Shown here one piece after another: positions 27,839 to 35,361 of a DNA stretch of 64,000 nt. The position numbers were made by a program, and so were the translations under genes. Source of the stretch: DASQHY01 sp035602605 (GTDB lineage Bacteria; Acidobacteriota; Terriglobia; Acidiferrales; UBA7541); contig DATNLZ010000043.1 in NCBI GenBank assembly GCA_035602605.1, forward strand, positions 1-64,000, written 5' to 3'. Each line of letters starts with the position of its first letter. The stretch's first letter is position 1. The notes under the pieces were generated by a model, which ran no database searches, was not told the origin of the DNA, and worked only from the letters and a program-made list of their open reading frames with translations.

Positions 27839-28245
27839 ATGAGACCTCCGGTCCGCTCGCTACTGCGCAATGCTTATTCTCTACGTTGCCCTCGCTGCCA
27901 CCAGGGGAGTCTCTCGCTGGGTTGTTTCGGATGCGCCGCGAATGCGCGCTCTGTGCACTCCCGTATTTCCGCGAGTCCGGCTATTACCTGGGAGCGATGA
28001 TCCTCAACTATGGCGTAACCGCGGCGATGGTGATTCTCGTTTACTTGCTTTCACTTTTTTCCCCAGATCGACCATGGCTAACAGCAAATATCCGAATGGC
28101 ATTGTGGATGGGTTTTGCGATTACGCTTTCGCTGGTACTCATGCGCTTCAGCTATAGTCTTTGGCTCTGCTATGACTACTGGCTCGAGCCGTGGAGCTCG
28201 AGATTCGGGTCGCCACCGCTCGGGCCTCAACAAGACCCCCAATAA
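27839..28245 (+). pseudogene. DUF983 family membrane protein, disrupted by a -1 frameshift
   Basis: Reading from ATG 27839 gives the DUF983 N-terminus up to LRCPRCHQG, then the frame leaves the family. The next frame continues it exactly: ESLAGLFRMRREC, ALPYFRESGYYLGAM and two membrane helices, ending at TAA 28245. Adding one G to the GGGG run at 27904-27907 restores one continuous 135-residue protein with the paired CxxC and FRESGYYLGAM motifs. Either the gene is broken, the read has a homopolymer error, or translation slips there. Family function is unknown; members carry an N-terminal zinc ribbon. Confidence 0.75.
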
Positions 28246-28274
28246 GTGCGCGTTTGAGGCGCCAAAAGAAAGGG

Positions 28275-28303
28275 TTGCGCATGCTGCCCGATTTCTGTAG
28301 ACT
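28275..28303 (+). promoter_or_regulatory. Possible promoter of the cysteine leader and sulfite reductase
   Basis: TTGCGC (28275-28280), a 17-base spacer and TAGACT (28298-28303). Transcription would begin near 28310, only about 4 bases before the leader ATG at 28314, which would make the leader ORF almost leaderless. The same -35 hexamer, TTGCGC, occurs in the moaA promoter candidate in this window. The match is moderate. Confidence 0.35.
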
Positions 28304-28313
28304 GGGTGACGGA

Positions 28314-28412
28314 ATGCGAACCATCTGCCAGAAGATGTGCGCCAGCTGTTGTACATGTACCTGTCTTTGTTGCGCATGCGTGTCTTCTGGCACGGGGGGC
28401 TTCCTGGACTAG
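28314..28412 (+). CDS. Cysteine-rich leader peptide upstream of sulfite reductase
   Basis: A 32-codon ORF with nine cysteine codons, eight of them within 14 codons (28338-28379), pattern C-AS-CC-T-C-T-C-L-CC-A-C. It ends at TAG 28412, 26 bases before an intrinsic terminator and 93 bases before the sulfite reductase gene. The layout is that of an amino-acid attenuator: scarcity of Cys-tRNA would stall ribosomes on the Cys run. An in-frame ATG at 28281 with an AGAAAGGG ribosome site would give a 43-residue form with ten cysteines. Poly-Cys leader ORFs that attenuate sulfur genes are known from mycobacteria; here it is inferred from sequence alone. Confidence 0.75.
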   Translation: MRTICQKMCASCCTCTCLCCACVSSGTGGFLD

Positions 28413-28437
28413 AATAATCTAAACCAAGGAAAACCGA

Positions 28438-28481
28438 ACCCGCCGCCAGGACACGAACTGGCCGGTGGGTTTTTTGTTTTT
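28438..28481 (+). terminator. Attenuator terminator before sulfite reductase
   Basis: A 12-bp stem (5' arm 28438-28449, 3' arm 28458-28470, one G-T pair and one bulged C), an 8-base loop and a T-rich run (six T, G, five T). It lies between the Cys-rich ORF and its target gene. The 5' arm can instead pair with CTGGC (28387-28391) and CGGG (28393-28396), which lie directly after the Cys codons and would form an anti-terminator. Confidence 0.8.
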
Positions 28482-28505
28482 AGGGCCTGTAGGAAAACAA
28501 ACTCA

Positions 28506-30209
28506 ATGACGCCTACGATTCAAGAAACAAAGGCACAGCGTGCCGACCGGCTGAAGCGCGCCAAAAATCCCTGGCAGGGCCTCGCAGAAATCCGCGAATT
28601 CGCGCGACACGGATTCGCCGCGATTCCACCGGAATGGCTGGGCACTTATTTTCGGTGGTGGGGTGTGTACACGCAGGGCGACGGCATCGGAGTCATTGGG
28701 GGAAAGGGCGGTGAAGGCAAGGCTACGCCGTACTTCATGGTGCGCCTGCGCCTGCCCAATGGGTTGCTTCGCGCAGACCAACTTCGCACCGTAGCCGAAA
28801 TCGCCGAGCGCCACGCGCGTGGCGTTGCGGACATCACCGTGCGCCAAAACTTGCAGCTGCACTGGGTGACGATTGAATCGATGCCGGACGTCTTGGAGTC
28901 CCTGCAGCACGCCGGCCTTACGACGCTGGGCTCCTGCGGTGACGTCACGCGCAACATTACCGGATGCCCCCTCGCGGGTGTGGATGCCGACGAAGTTTGC
29001 GACGCTTCGCCGCTGGTTTTTGAAGCCAATCGTCTCTTGGCGGGCAATTCGGAGTTTTACAACCTACCTCGTAAATTCAAAATGAGCATTACCGGATGCC
29101 GCGTATGGTGCTCGTATCCGGAGATCAACGACGTCGGGCTGACCGCGGCGGTCCGCACGGTTGGCGGGCAGCGCGAAGTCGGTTTCTCTCTTCGAGTAGG
29201 CGGTGGCCTTTCCACCGAACCCCACCTCGCCAAGCGCCTAAACACTTTCGTGCGCTGGGATCAAGTTGTCCCGGTTACCCGCGCCGTCGCAGAAATTTTC
29301 CGCGATGCCGATTGTTTGCGCCAGAGCCGCGAGAAAGCACGAATGAAATTTCTCTTCCTGCAACACGGCTGGACAGCAGAGAGCTTTCAGGACGAATTGC
29401 AGCGGCGCCTGGGCTACGCGCTGGACCCTGCCGTCCCTGACGAGCCGCCCGTAGATGTGTATCGCGACCACGTGGGGATCTATCCGCAAAAGCAGGAAGG
29501 CCTCGTTTCGGTTGGTGCAGCGGTTTTGCGCGGCCGCCTGACTTCAGTCCAGATGCGTTCCGCGGCGGATCTAGCCGAGCGCTTGGCCGCCGGAGAATTA
29601 CGCACAACCAACATGCAAAATCTTCTGATCGTCAACGTGCCGAAAAAAAATGCTGAGGTTCTGGCAAAAGAGCTGGACGGCGCGGGATTGCCCGTCGCCG
29701 CTTCCCCTTTTTGGCGCGGGGCTATCGCCTGCACGGGCACTGAGTTTTGCAAACTGGCCATTACGGAGACCAAGGGCTTCGCCCGCTGGCTGGTCGAGGA
29801 TCTAGAAGAGCGCCTTCCGGAATTCAGTCAGGATTTGAAGCTGCACATCACCGGCTGCCCCAATAGCTGCGGGCAGCATTGGATCGCCGATCTGGGTATC
29901 GAAGGCAAGAAGATGAAAGTGGAGGGCAAGTTCGTGGACGCCTACTACTTTACCGTTGGCGGCTCGGTCGGAAAATTTGCTTCGATTGCCCGTTTGACCG
30001 GTTATCGCTGCGTGGCCAGTGAAGTTCCGGCAGCCATCGAGCGGCTGCTTCGACAGTATCAAGCGGACCGCTTTGCGGGTGAAAACCTGCGTCAGTTTCT
30101 GGCCCGGCATGGCGATGCTGAACTCCGTGGCTTTCTTGCCGGCGAAGAAGTGGACGCCGTCGCCCGCGAACTAGCCGCGGGTCCGGCACCGTATGGCGTG
30201 GAAGTTTAG
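28506..30209 (+). CDS. sir: Ferredoxin-type sulfite reductase (siroheme / 4Fe-4S)
   Basis: A 567-residue assimilatory reductase that reduces sulfite to sulfide by six electrons. It has the duplicated ferredoxin-like and catalytic halves of the family. Siroheme/cluster cysteines are in CTGTEFCKLAITETK and HITGCPNSCGQHW (C-x5-C and C-x3-C). The first half has RQNLQLHWVTIE and GDVTRNITGCP. Close relatives include both nitrite and sulfite reductases; the TGTEFCKL form resembles the mycobacterial NirA/SirA sulfite reductase, and the neighbouring cys genes and upstream cysteine leader support sulfite. It is probably a single-gene transcript under attenuator control. Confidence 0.85.
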   Translation: MTPTIQETKAQRADRLKRAKNPWQGLAEIREFARHGFAAIPPEWLGTYFRWWGVYTQGDGIGVIGGKGGEGKATPYFMVRLRLPNGLLRADQLRTVAEIAERHARGVADITVRQNLQLHWVTIESMPDVLESLQHAGLTTLGSCGDVTRNITGCPLAGVDADEVCDASPLVFEANRLLAGNSEFYNLPRKFKMSITGCRVWCSYPEINDVGLTAAVRTVGGQREVGFSLRVGGGLSTEPHLAKRLNTFVRWDQVVPVTRAVAEIFRDADCLRQSREKARMKFLFLQHGWTAESFQDELQRRLGYALDPAVPDEPPVDVYRDHVGIYPQKQEGLVSVGAAVLRGRLTSVQMRSAADLAERLAAGELRTTNMQNLLIVNVPKKNAEVLAKELDGAGLPVAASPFWRGAIACTGTEFCKLAITETKGFARWLVEDLEERLPEFSQDLKLHITGCPNSCGQHWIADLGIEGKKMKVEGKFVDAYYFTVGGSVGKFASIARLTGYRCVASEVPAAIERLLRQYQADRFAGENLRQFLARHGDAELRGFLAGEEVDAVARELAAGPAPYGVEV

Positions 30210-30276
30210 AGTGAACTCGGCTTAGCGAATGAACAACGGTCCCGCGATGCAGACTCTATCCAAGATCTCAGCGGAA

Positions 30277-30345
30277 ATGCGCATGTGGGGCGGGTGTTGT
30301 TGTCATCGCCAGGCCTCGCGGGCCCTAAGGAGCAGGTTGGGATAA
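30277..30345 (+). CDS. Second cysteine-codon leader peptide, upstream of cysD
   Basis: A 22-codon ORF (MRMWGGCCCHRQASRALRSR, then LG) with three consecutive TGT codons at 30295-30303. ATG 30283 is an alternative start, with AGCGGA at a better distance. It lies 67 bases after the sulfite reductase stop and 26 bases before a terminator hairpin in front of cysD. As with the first leader, the position, the Cys run and the following terminator suggest translation-coupled attenuation. Alone, a short ORF with three Cys codons would be weak evidence; the paired occurrence is what makes it convincing. Confidence 0.6.
   Translation: MRMWGGCCCHRQASRALRSRLG
30316..30322 (+). promoter_or_regulatory. Putative anti-terminator arm in the cysD leader
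   Basis: TCGCGGG here copies the 3' arm of the downstream terminator (ATCGCGGG, 30388-30395) and so can pair with the terminator's 5' arm (CCCGCGA, 30372-30378). It begins 13 bases after the last Cys codon, outside or at the edge of a ribosome stalled there. It also lies within a small local hairpin (GGCC 312-315 with GGCC 321-324 of 30,000), which could hide it when no ribosome stalls. Confidence 0.5.
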
Positions 30346-30371
30346 ACACTGCCAACGCAATGCTCCAAAGC

Positions 30372-30406
30372 CCCGCGATACTCAAGCATCGCGGGTTTTT
30401 TATTTT
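30372..30406 (+). terminator. Attenuator terminator before cysD
   Basis: A perfect 8-bp stem CCCGCGAT (30372-30379) / ATCGCGGG (30388-30395), loop ACTCAAGC and a T-run TTTTTTATTTT. It ends 31 bases before cysD, so it can stop transcription of the whole cysDN operon; it may also terminate read-through from sulfite reductase. Confidence 0.85.
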
Positions 30407-30437
30407 GTAGCCGGAGTTTTGTCAAAAGGGATTCCCA

Positions 30438-31418
30438 ATGACCCAAGCGTTCCAGATCGAGTCTCGGCAAGTCAAAGACAAACCACCGCGGTCTTTGGCG
30501 GGGAAGAGGGCCTCTTCACCCGCACGTCTCAACCACTTGAAGGTCTTGGAGGCTGAGAGCATTCACATCCTGCGCGAGGCTGTAGCTGAATTTGCAAGAC
30601 CGGTCATGCTCTATTCGATCGGCAAAGATTCCTCGGTGATGCTGCGATTGGCACAGAAAGCGTTCTTCCCAGGAAAAGTGCCTTTCCCCCTGTTGCATGT
30701 CGATACCAGTTACAAATTTCCCGAGATGATTGCCTTCCGAGATTCGTACGCCCGCGAAATCGGCGCGGACTTGATCGTGCATCAGAATCGTCAAGCTCTT
30801 GCAGAAGGCGCAAATCCTTTTTCCCTGGGCACGCAGAAGTGCTGTGGCCTGCTGAAAACTCAGGCATTGCTCGGTGCTCTTGGCGAAGGTGGCTTTGATG
30901 CCGCATTCGGCGGCGCGCGGCGCGATGAAGAAAAGTCTCGCGCCAAAGAAAGAATTTACTCTTTCCGCGACGCCGCGGGACAGTGGGACCCGAAGAATCA
31001 GCGGCCCGAGCTGTGGAACATCTTCAATTCGCGAATCAACAAGGGAGAGCACATTCGCGTTTTTCCGCTCTCGAACTGGACCGAACTCGATGTCTGGCTG
31101 TACATCTACGCCGAAAACATCCCCATTGTGCCGCTTTACTTCGCTCGCGAACGCAAAGTCGTGCTGCGCGGAAGTTCAATCATGCTGGCTCTCGATGACC
31201 AAGAACTTCTTCCCGGCGAGCGCACCCAAACGCTCCGGGTGCGCATGCGTTCTTTAGGATGCGCGCCGTGCACCGGTGCCATCCGCTCCGATGCCGACAC
31301 CGTTCCGAAGATCATCGACGAGATGGTATCGTTTCGCCGGTCCGAGCGCGAAAATCGCGTGATCGACCACGATGAAGAGGGATCCATGGAAGTCAAGAAG
31401 CGCGAGGGCTATTTTTGA
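30438..31418 (+). CDS. cysD: Sulfate adenylyltransferase subunit 2
   Basis: A 326-residue small subunit of ATP sulfurylase, which makes adenosine 5'-phosphosulfate (APS) from sulfate and ATP. The ATP pyrophosphatase P-loop is YSIGKDSSVMLRLAQKA; LLHVDTSYKFPEM, FGGARRDEEKSRAKER and the C-terminal RKREGYF-type ending (here KKREGYF) are typical. The length is a little above the E. coli protein because of a basic N-terminal extension. ATG 30438 follows AAAGGGA. The stop overlaps cysN by 4 bases. Confidence 0.95.
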   Translation: MTQAFQIESRQVKDKPPRSLAGKRASSPARLNHLKVLEAESIHILREAVAEFARPVMLYSIGKDSSVMLRLAQKAFFPGKVPFPLLHVDTSYKFPEMIAFRDSYAREIGADLIVHQNRQALAEGANPFSLGTQKCCGLLKTQALLGALGEGGFDAAFGGARRDEEKSRAKERIYSFRDAAGQWDPKNQRPELWNIFNSRINKGEHIRVFPLSNWTELDVWLYIYAENIPIVPLYFARERKVVLRGSSIMLALDDQELLPGERTQTLRVRMRSLGCAPCTGAIRSDADTVPKIIDEMVSFRRSERENRVIDHDEEGSMEVKKREGYF

Positions 31419-33184
31419 TGATTTCCGCGCTCGACCGCACACCGCCGGCCGGTTTCGACTTGTTTCTCGAGCAGCATCTCAAGCTCGAGCTGTTACGCTT
31501 TACAACCGCGGGAAGCGTAGATGATGGCAAGTCAACATTAATTGGCAGGCTACTGCATGATTCAAAATCGGTTTACGAGGATCAATTGGAGTCGTTGCGA
31601 AATAGCCGCTTGAATCGATCCACCGGGCCTCTCGATTTTTCACTTCTAACCGATGGGCTTCGTGCCGAGCGTGAACAAGGTATTACGATCGATGTTGCTT
31701 ATCGCTATTTTGCCACTGCGCGCCGCAAGTTCATCATTGCCGACACGCCCGGGCACGAACAGTACACCCGCAACATGGCTACTGGCGCTTCCACTGCGGA
31801 CTTGGCGGTAATCCTGATCGACTGCACCAAGGGCGTTCTTTCGCAAACTCGGCGGCATGCCCGCATTGCTGCGTTGCTGGGTATTCCTAATCTTCTGATC
31901 GCCATCAATAAAATGGACCTGGCCGGCTTTAGTCAGGAAATTTTTGACCAGCTCAAGTCTGAATCGCTTGCTCTTGCACAGGCGCTCGCGTTCGTCAGTG
32001 CGGTGTGCATTCCGGTTAGCGCTTTGGCCGGAGACAACGTCGCTACTCGCTCGCACAACATGCCGTGGTATTCCGGCCTAACGATGCTCGAGCATCTCGA
32101 ATCGGTGCCGCTCGGCCGCCAGGACAACGCCGGCGCGTTGCGTTTTCCCGTCCAGTATGTGATTCGACCGGATTCAAGTTTTCGAGGCTTTGCCGGGCAG
32201 ATCGCCGGGGGACGCGTGCGTCCGGGCGATTTCGTCAAAGCACTTCCATCCGGCCAAACCACGCGCATCCAGTCCATCGTAACCTTCGACGGTGAACTTT
32301 CTAGTGCCGCCTCGCCGCTGTCAGTCACGCTTCGCCTGCAGGATGAAATTGATTTGAGCCGCGGCGACATGCTGGTTTCGACAAACAGTCCTCCGCACGT
32401 CTCTCGTCATTTTTTGGCCATGCTCGTGTGGATGAATTCCCAGCCGCTCGTTCTCGGGGCCACCTACATTCTCATGCACACCACGCATCGCGTGCGCGCC
32501 ACGATCCGGGCCATCCGTTATCGCGTAAATGTGGATACCGCAGAGCATGAACCCACGGGTTCCGTTTCTATGAACGAAATTGCCGCCGTCGAGATAGCCA
32601 CGGTGAGCCCGCTGTTCTTCGATCCGTATTCCCGGAACCGAACCACTGGCAGTTTCATCCTTATCGATCCGCTTTCCAATGCCACCGTTGGCGCTGCGAT
32701 GATTCAGGAACCTTTGTCCCAAATTCCTGCAGCTGCCGCTTCTGCTGGGTCCGGTGAACTCGGCGACAACAAGCCGCTTGAGCCGATTCGAAACTCGGCC
32801 CGCGCCAGAAAAAATGGCCATTACTCCGCTGCGGTCTCTCTGAGCGGACGGCTCGGAGTCGCCGTCGAATTGGAGAAGCTCCTTTTTCGAAAGAACCTTC
32901 AGGTAACCAGAATCGGAGACGATGGCGCGCCGGGAAAGGCCCTCGCCGCGGTGGTGGGAGTCCTGGATGCCGCCGGCTTGATCGTGATTTATTCTGGTGC
33001 GCAGATCAGCCGCGAACATAAACAGATCCTTTCCAAAGTTTTTAGCGATTGTTACCTAGATCTGGATACCGCGAATCTGAGTTCCCACGATGAGCTTGCT
33101 GTGCGGCAGGCCGCCGAGTTGGTGCAAAGCCTTTCCGCCGTGAATCTTTCATCCCTCGGGAGACAGCAGGTTAGCCATGCTTGA
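31415..33184 (+). CDS. cysN: Sulfate adenylyltransferase GTPase subunit fused to a degenerate APS-kinase-like domain
   Basis: Residues 1 to about 435 are the EF-Tu-like GTPase subunit of ATP sulfurylase: G1 GSVDDGKSTLIGRLL, G3 DTPGHEQY and G4 NKMD, followed by two beta barrels. A linker follows, then about 110 residues (470-585) that align with APS kinase (CysC). The P-loop there reads SGRLGVA instead of the kinase GxxGxGKST, and the DGD motif after the first helix is reduced to IGDD, so kinase activity is unlikely. CysNC fusions are known, but this copy looks like a relic or a structural domain. The cluster goes from APS straight to reduction. Confidence 0.9.
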   Translation: MMISALDRTPPAGFDLFLEQHLKLELLRFTTAGSVDDGKSTLIGRLLHDSKSVYEDQLESLRNSRLNRSTGPLDFSLLTDGLRAEREQGITIDVAYRYFATARRKFIIADTPGHEQYTRNMATGASTADLAVILIDCTKGVLSQTRRHARIAALLGIPNLLIAINKMDLAGFSQEIFDQLKSESLALAQALAFVSAVCIPVSALAGDNVATRSHNMPWYSGLTMLEHLESVPLGRQDNAGALRFPVQYVIRPDSSFRGFAGQIAGGRVRPGDFVKALPSGQTTRIQSIVTFDGELSSAASPLSVTLRLQDEIDLSRGDMLVSTNSPPHVSRHFLAMLVWMNSQPLVLGATYILMHTTHRVRATIRAIRYRVNVDTAEHEPTGSVSMNEIAAVEIATVSPLFFDPYSRNRTTGSFILIDPLSNATVGAAMIQEPLSQIPAAAASAGSGELGDNKPLEPIRNSARARKNGHYSAAVSLSGRLGVAVELEKLLFRKNLQVTRIGDDGAPGKALAAVVGVLDAAGLIVIYSGAQISREHKQILSKVFSDCYLDLDTANLSSHDELAVRQAAELVQSLSAVNLSSLGRQQVSHA

Positions 33185-33980
33185 GGTCTTGATAGGATTT
33201 TTCGGGGGCATTCTGATCGGCGCGACCGGCGCGGGAGCCGGCCTGCTGATCTCGCCCCTCCTGATTCTGGCTGGCTATCGGCCGGCAGTAGCCGTGGGCA
33301 CCGGCCTGGGCGTTCTGGTGGCCTCAAAACTGGTCGGATCTGTGGCTCACTATCGCCTCGGCCATTGGCCCGGCGGTAGGGCATGGCAACTATTGGCGGG
33401 TGGCGCTGGCGGAGTGGTGCTCACTTGGATGCTTGCGAAGATCTTTTTCCCGCACCCGAGCGTGGCAATGGATTTCTGGGTGCGCCGTTCAATGGCTTGT
33501 GCTTTGCTGGCATTACCGCTGTTCTTTTTCATTTCGGCACGCAAAGGCCGAGGTTCGAGCGGGCACCCTGGGACCTCACCGGAACCCGAGCGGCACTCAC
33601 CTACGGCTCCGGTTCTGGTCTCCGCCGGACAACCGGCCGCTCTTTTCGCCGTTGGTATGGCGGTAGGCGCTCCAGTCCTGGTGACTTCGCTTGGCTCCGG
33701 CAGCATCTTGGCTCCTGCGCTTTTGCTGGTGACCGATTGGGAGGTCCCGCAGCTTGCCGCGGTGAGCAACTGGTTCGGACTTGTCGTAGGTGTCTTAAGC
33801 GTTGCCGCGCACCTGCAAATGGGTAACTTGCAAGTCGGGAGTTTCGGCAAGCTTGGCCTGGGTATTGTGCCGGGCGTTGCCTTGGGAGCGTGGTTGTCGC
33901 GCAAGATTCCTCGAGCGTCGTTTGTATATGGCATGAGCGCGGCAGCCCTATTTTTAGGCGCCCGTTTGCTTTTCGGATGA
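33177..33980 (+). CDS. TSUP (TauE/SafE) family membrane permease
   Basis: A 267-residue membrane protein with seven or eight hydrophobic segments in two halves, each with a small-residue motif (GGILIGATGAGAGLLISPLL and MAVGAPVLVTSLGSGSILAPALLL). TauE/SafE proteins move sulfonate, sulfite or sulfate. Because it is inside the sulfate assimilation operon and no other sulfate transporter is present, sulfate or sulfite transport is likely; direction is unknown. ATG 33177 overlaps the cysN stop by 8 bases. Confidence 0.8.
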   Translation: MLEVLIGFFGGILIGATGAGAGLLISPLLILAGYRPAVAVGTGLGVLVASKLVGSVAHYRLGHWPGGRAWQLLAGGAGGVVLTWMLAKIFFPHPSVAMDFWVRRSMACALLALPLFFFISARKGRGSSGHPGTSPEPERHSPTAPVLVSAGQPAALFAVGMAVGAPVLVTSLGSGSILAPALLLVTDWEVPQLAAVSNWFGLVVGVLSVAAHLQMGNLQVGSFGKLGLGIVPGVALGAWLSRKIPRASFVYGMSAAALFLGARLLFG

Positions 33981-34055
33981 GCTAATCCGAGCACGTTGCC
34001 GAGCTCAGTTGAAGAAGGTATTTGCTAAAGAAGTTGTAAGGGAAACGAAAAAAAG

Positions 34056-34751
34056 ATGATCTCAATCGCAGACGAGTTGCTCACCATGCAAGGGGAGGCC
34101 GAGACGTGGTCAGCTGGCAAGCTGCTTCGCTGGGCGTTCACTCGCTTCCATCCACGCATGGCAGTTGCGTCCAGTTTTGGCGCTGAGGATGTAGTGCTGA
34201 TCGATATCGCCGCCGGCATTGAACCCGGACTGCGAGTATTTACGCTGGACACCGATTTTCTTTTCCCGGAAACGTACAGGTTACTGGAACAAGTCAAGGG
34301 TAAGTATGGCGTCGCAGTTGAACGCACTCGCCCCATGCTTACGCCCGAGGAGCAAGAGGCCCGTCATGGCCAGGCACTTTGGAGCCGTGAGCCGAACCTC
34401 TGCTGCCAGATACGCAAGGTTGATCCTCTACGGGCTAAACTTGCGGAGCTTGACGCTTGGGCTACGGGCATTCGCCGTGACCAGACTCCCGCGCGAGCCA
34501 ACGCCAAAAAGCTCGATTGGGACGCCGCTTTCGGATTGGTCAAACTGAATCCCTTAGCGGACTGGACTTCGTCGCAGATTTGGGATTACATCCGCGTCAA
34601 CGATGTGCCCTACAACCCATTGCACGATCACCATTACCCAAGCGTTGGCTGCACTCATTGCACGCGGCCGGTAGCGGTGGGCGAGGACCCGCGCGCTGGC
34701 CGCTGGGCGGGTTTTGTGAAAACCGAGTGCGGGCTGCACGCCAAAGAGTGA
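34056..34751 (+). CDS. cysH: Adenylylsulfate (APS) reductase, CysH family
   Basis: A 231-residue thiol-dependent reductase that converts APS to sulfite. The P-loop region is ASSFGAEDVVLIDI. Two cysteine pairs, CCQIRK and CTHC, are the ligands of the 4Fe-4S cluster of APS-specific enzymes; PAPS reductases lack them. The catalytic cysteine is in the C-terminal KTECGLH. This fits the degenerate kinase domain in CysN: the pathway does not need PAPS. It lies 75 bases after the permease gene. Confidence 0.92.
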   Translation: MISIADELLTMQGEAETWSAGKLLRWAFTRFHPRMAVASSFGAEDVVLIDIAAGIEPGLRVFTLDTDFLFPETYRLLEQVKGKYGVAVERTRPMLTPEEQEARHGQALWSREPNLCCQIRKVDPLRAKLAELDAWATGIRRDQTPARANAKKLDWDAAFGLVKLNPLADWTSSQIWDYIRVNDVPYNPLHDHHYPSVGCTHCTRPVAVGEDPRAGRWAGFVKTECGLHAKE

Positions 34752-34767
34752 AGAAAGAGAGTTGGCT

Positions 34768-35361
34768 ATGCCTTTGTTTGCAATGTTCCTGAAGCTGGAA
34801 GGGCGGCGTTGTCTGGTGGTGGGCGCCGGTAGGATAGCCCAACCAAAAATTGAGAGCCTGCTGCTGGCTGGCGCAAGAGTAGTGGTGGTCGCGCCGCGAG
34901 CAACTTCCCGCGTGCGCGAGCTTGCCGGGTCAAAACAAATTGTCTGGAGGAAGCGAAACTATATTTCGAGCGATCTATCGGGCATATTCCTGGTAATCGC
35001 CGCGACAGATTCGTCGAGCTTGCAGGAGAAACTTTACCGGCTTGCGCAATCCCGCGGTGTTTTGTGCAACTCGGTTGATGACCCCGCGCACTGCGATTTC
35101 TTTTACCCTGCGGTGGTACGCCGCGGCCCGCTGCAAATTGCTATTTCCACCAGCGGCGCCAGCCCCGCTCTTGCGCAGCGGTTGCGCAGGCGGCTCGAGA
35201 AGCAATTTGGGGTCGCGTATACGGCTTGGGTCGAGGGCTTGGGCCAAGCTCGACGAACATTGTTCGCTAACTCCATGAGTGCGAAGTCTCGTCGCCGCCT
35301 TCTCCACCGCATGGCCCGTACGGGGCCACCGCGTTCCAGGGCATCGCGGAGAGAAGCATGA
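34768..35361 (+). CDS. Precorrin-2 dehydrogenase / sirohydrochlorin ferrochelatase (CysG N-terminal type)
   Basis: A 197-residue stand-alone version of the CysG N-terminal domain. It oxidises precorrin-2 and inserts iron to make siroheme. The Rossmann motif is CLVVGAGRIAQPKIESLLLAGA, with a conserved ATDSSSLQEK segment, NSVDDPAHCDFFYPA and ISTSGASPALAQRLR. The C-terminal part is shorter and basic. ATG 34768 is preferred to TTG 34762. It is followed by the methyltransferase gene with a 4-base overlap, so siroheme for the sulfite reductase is made from the same operon. Confidence 0.9.
   Translation: MPLFAMFLKLEGRRCLVVGAGRIAQPKIESLLLAGARVVVVAPRATSRVRELAGSKQIVWRKRNYISSDLSGIFLVIAATDSSSLQEKLYRLAQSRGVLCNSVDDPAHCDFFYPAVVRRGPLQIAISTSGASPALAQRLRRRLEKQFGVAYTAWVEGLGQARRTLFANSMSAKSRRRLLHRMARTGPPRSRASRREA

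Noticed and set aside
28191..28412. 73-codon frame covering the Cys-rich leader
   Set aside because: The first 30 codons overlap the end of the DUF983 sequence and have no family sense; the internal starts 28281 and 28314 fit a leader peptide better.
28506..30209. Assimilatory nitrite reductase
   Set aside because: The family is shared, but the sulfur neighbours, the Cys leader and the TGTEFCKL motif favour sulfite; no nitrate reductase or nitrate transporter is present.
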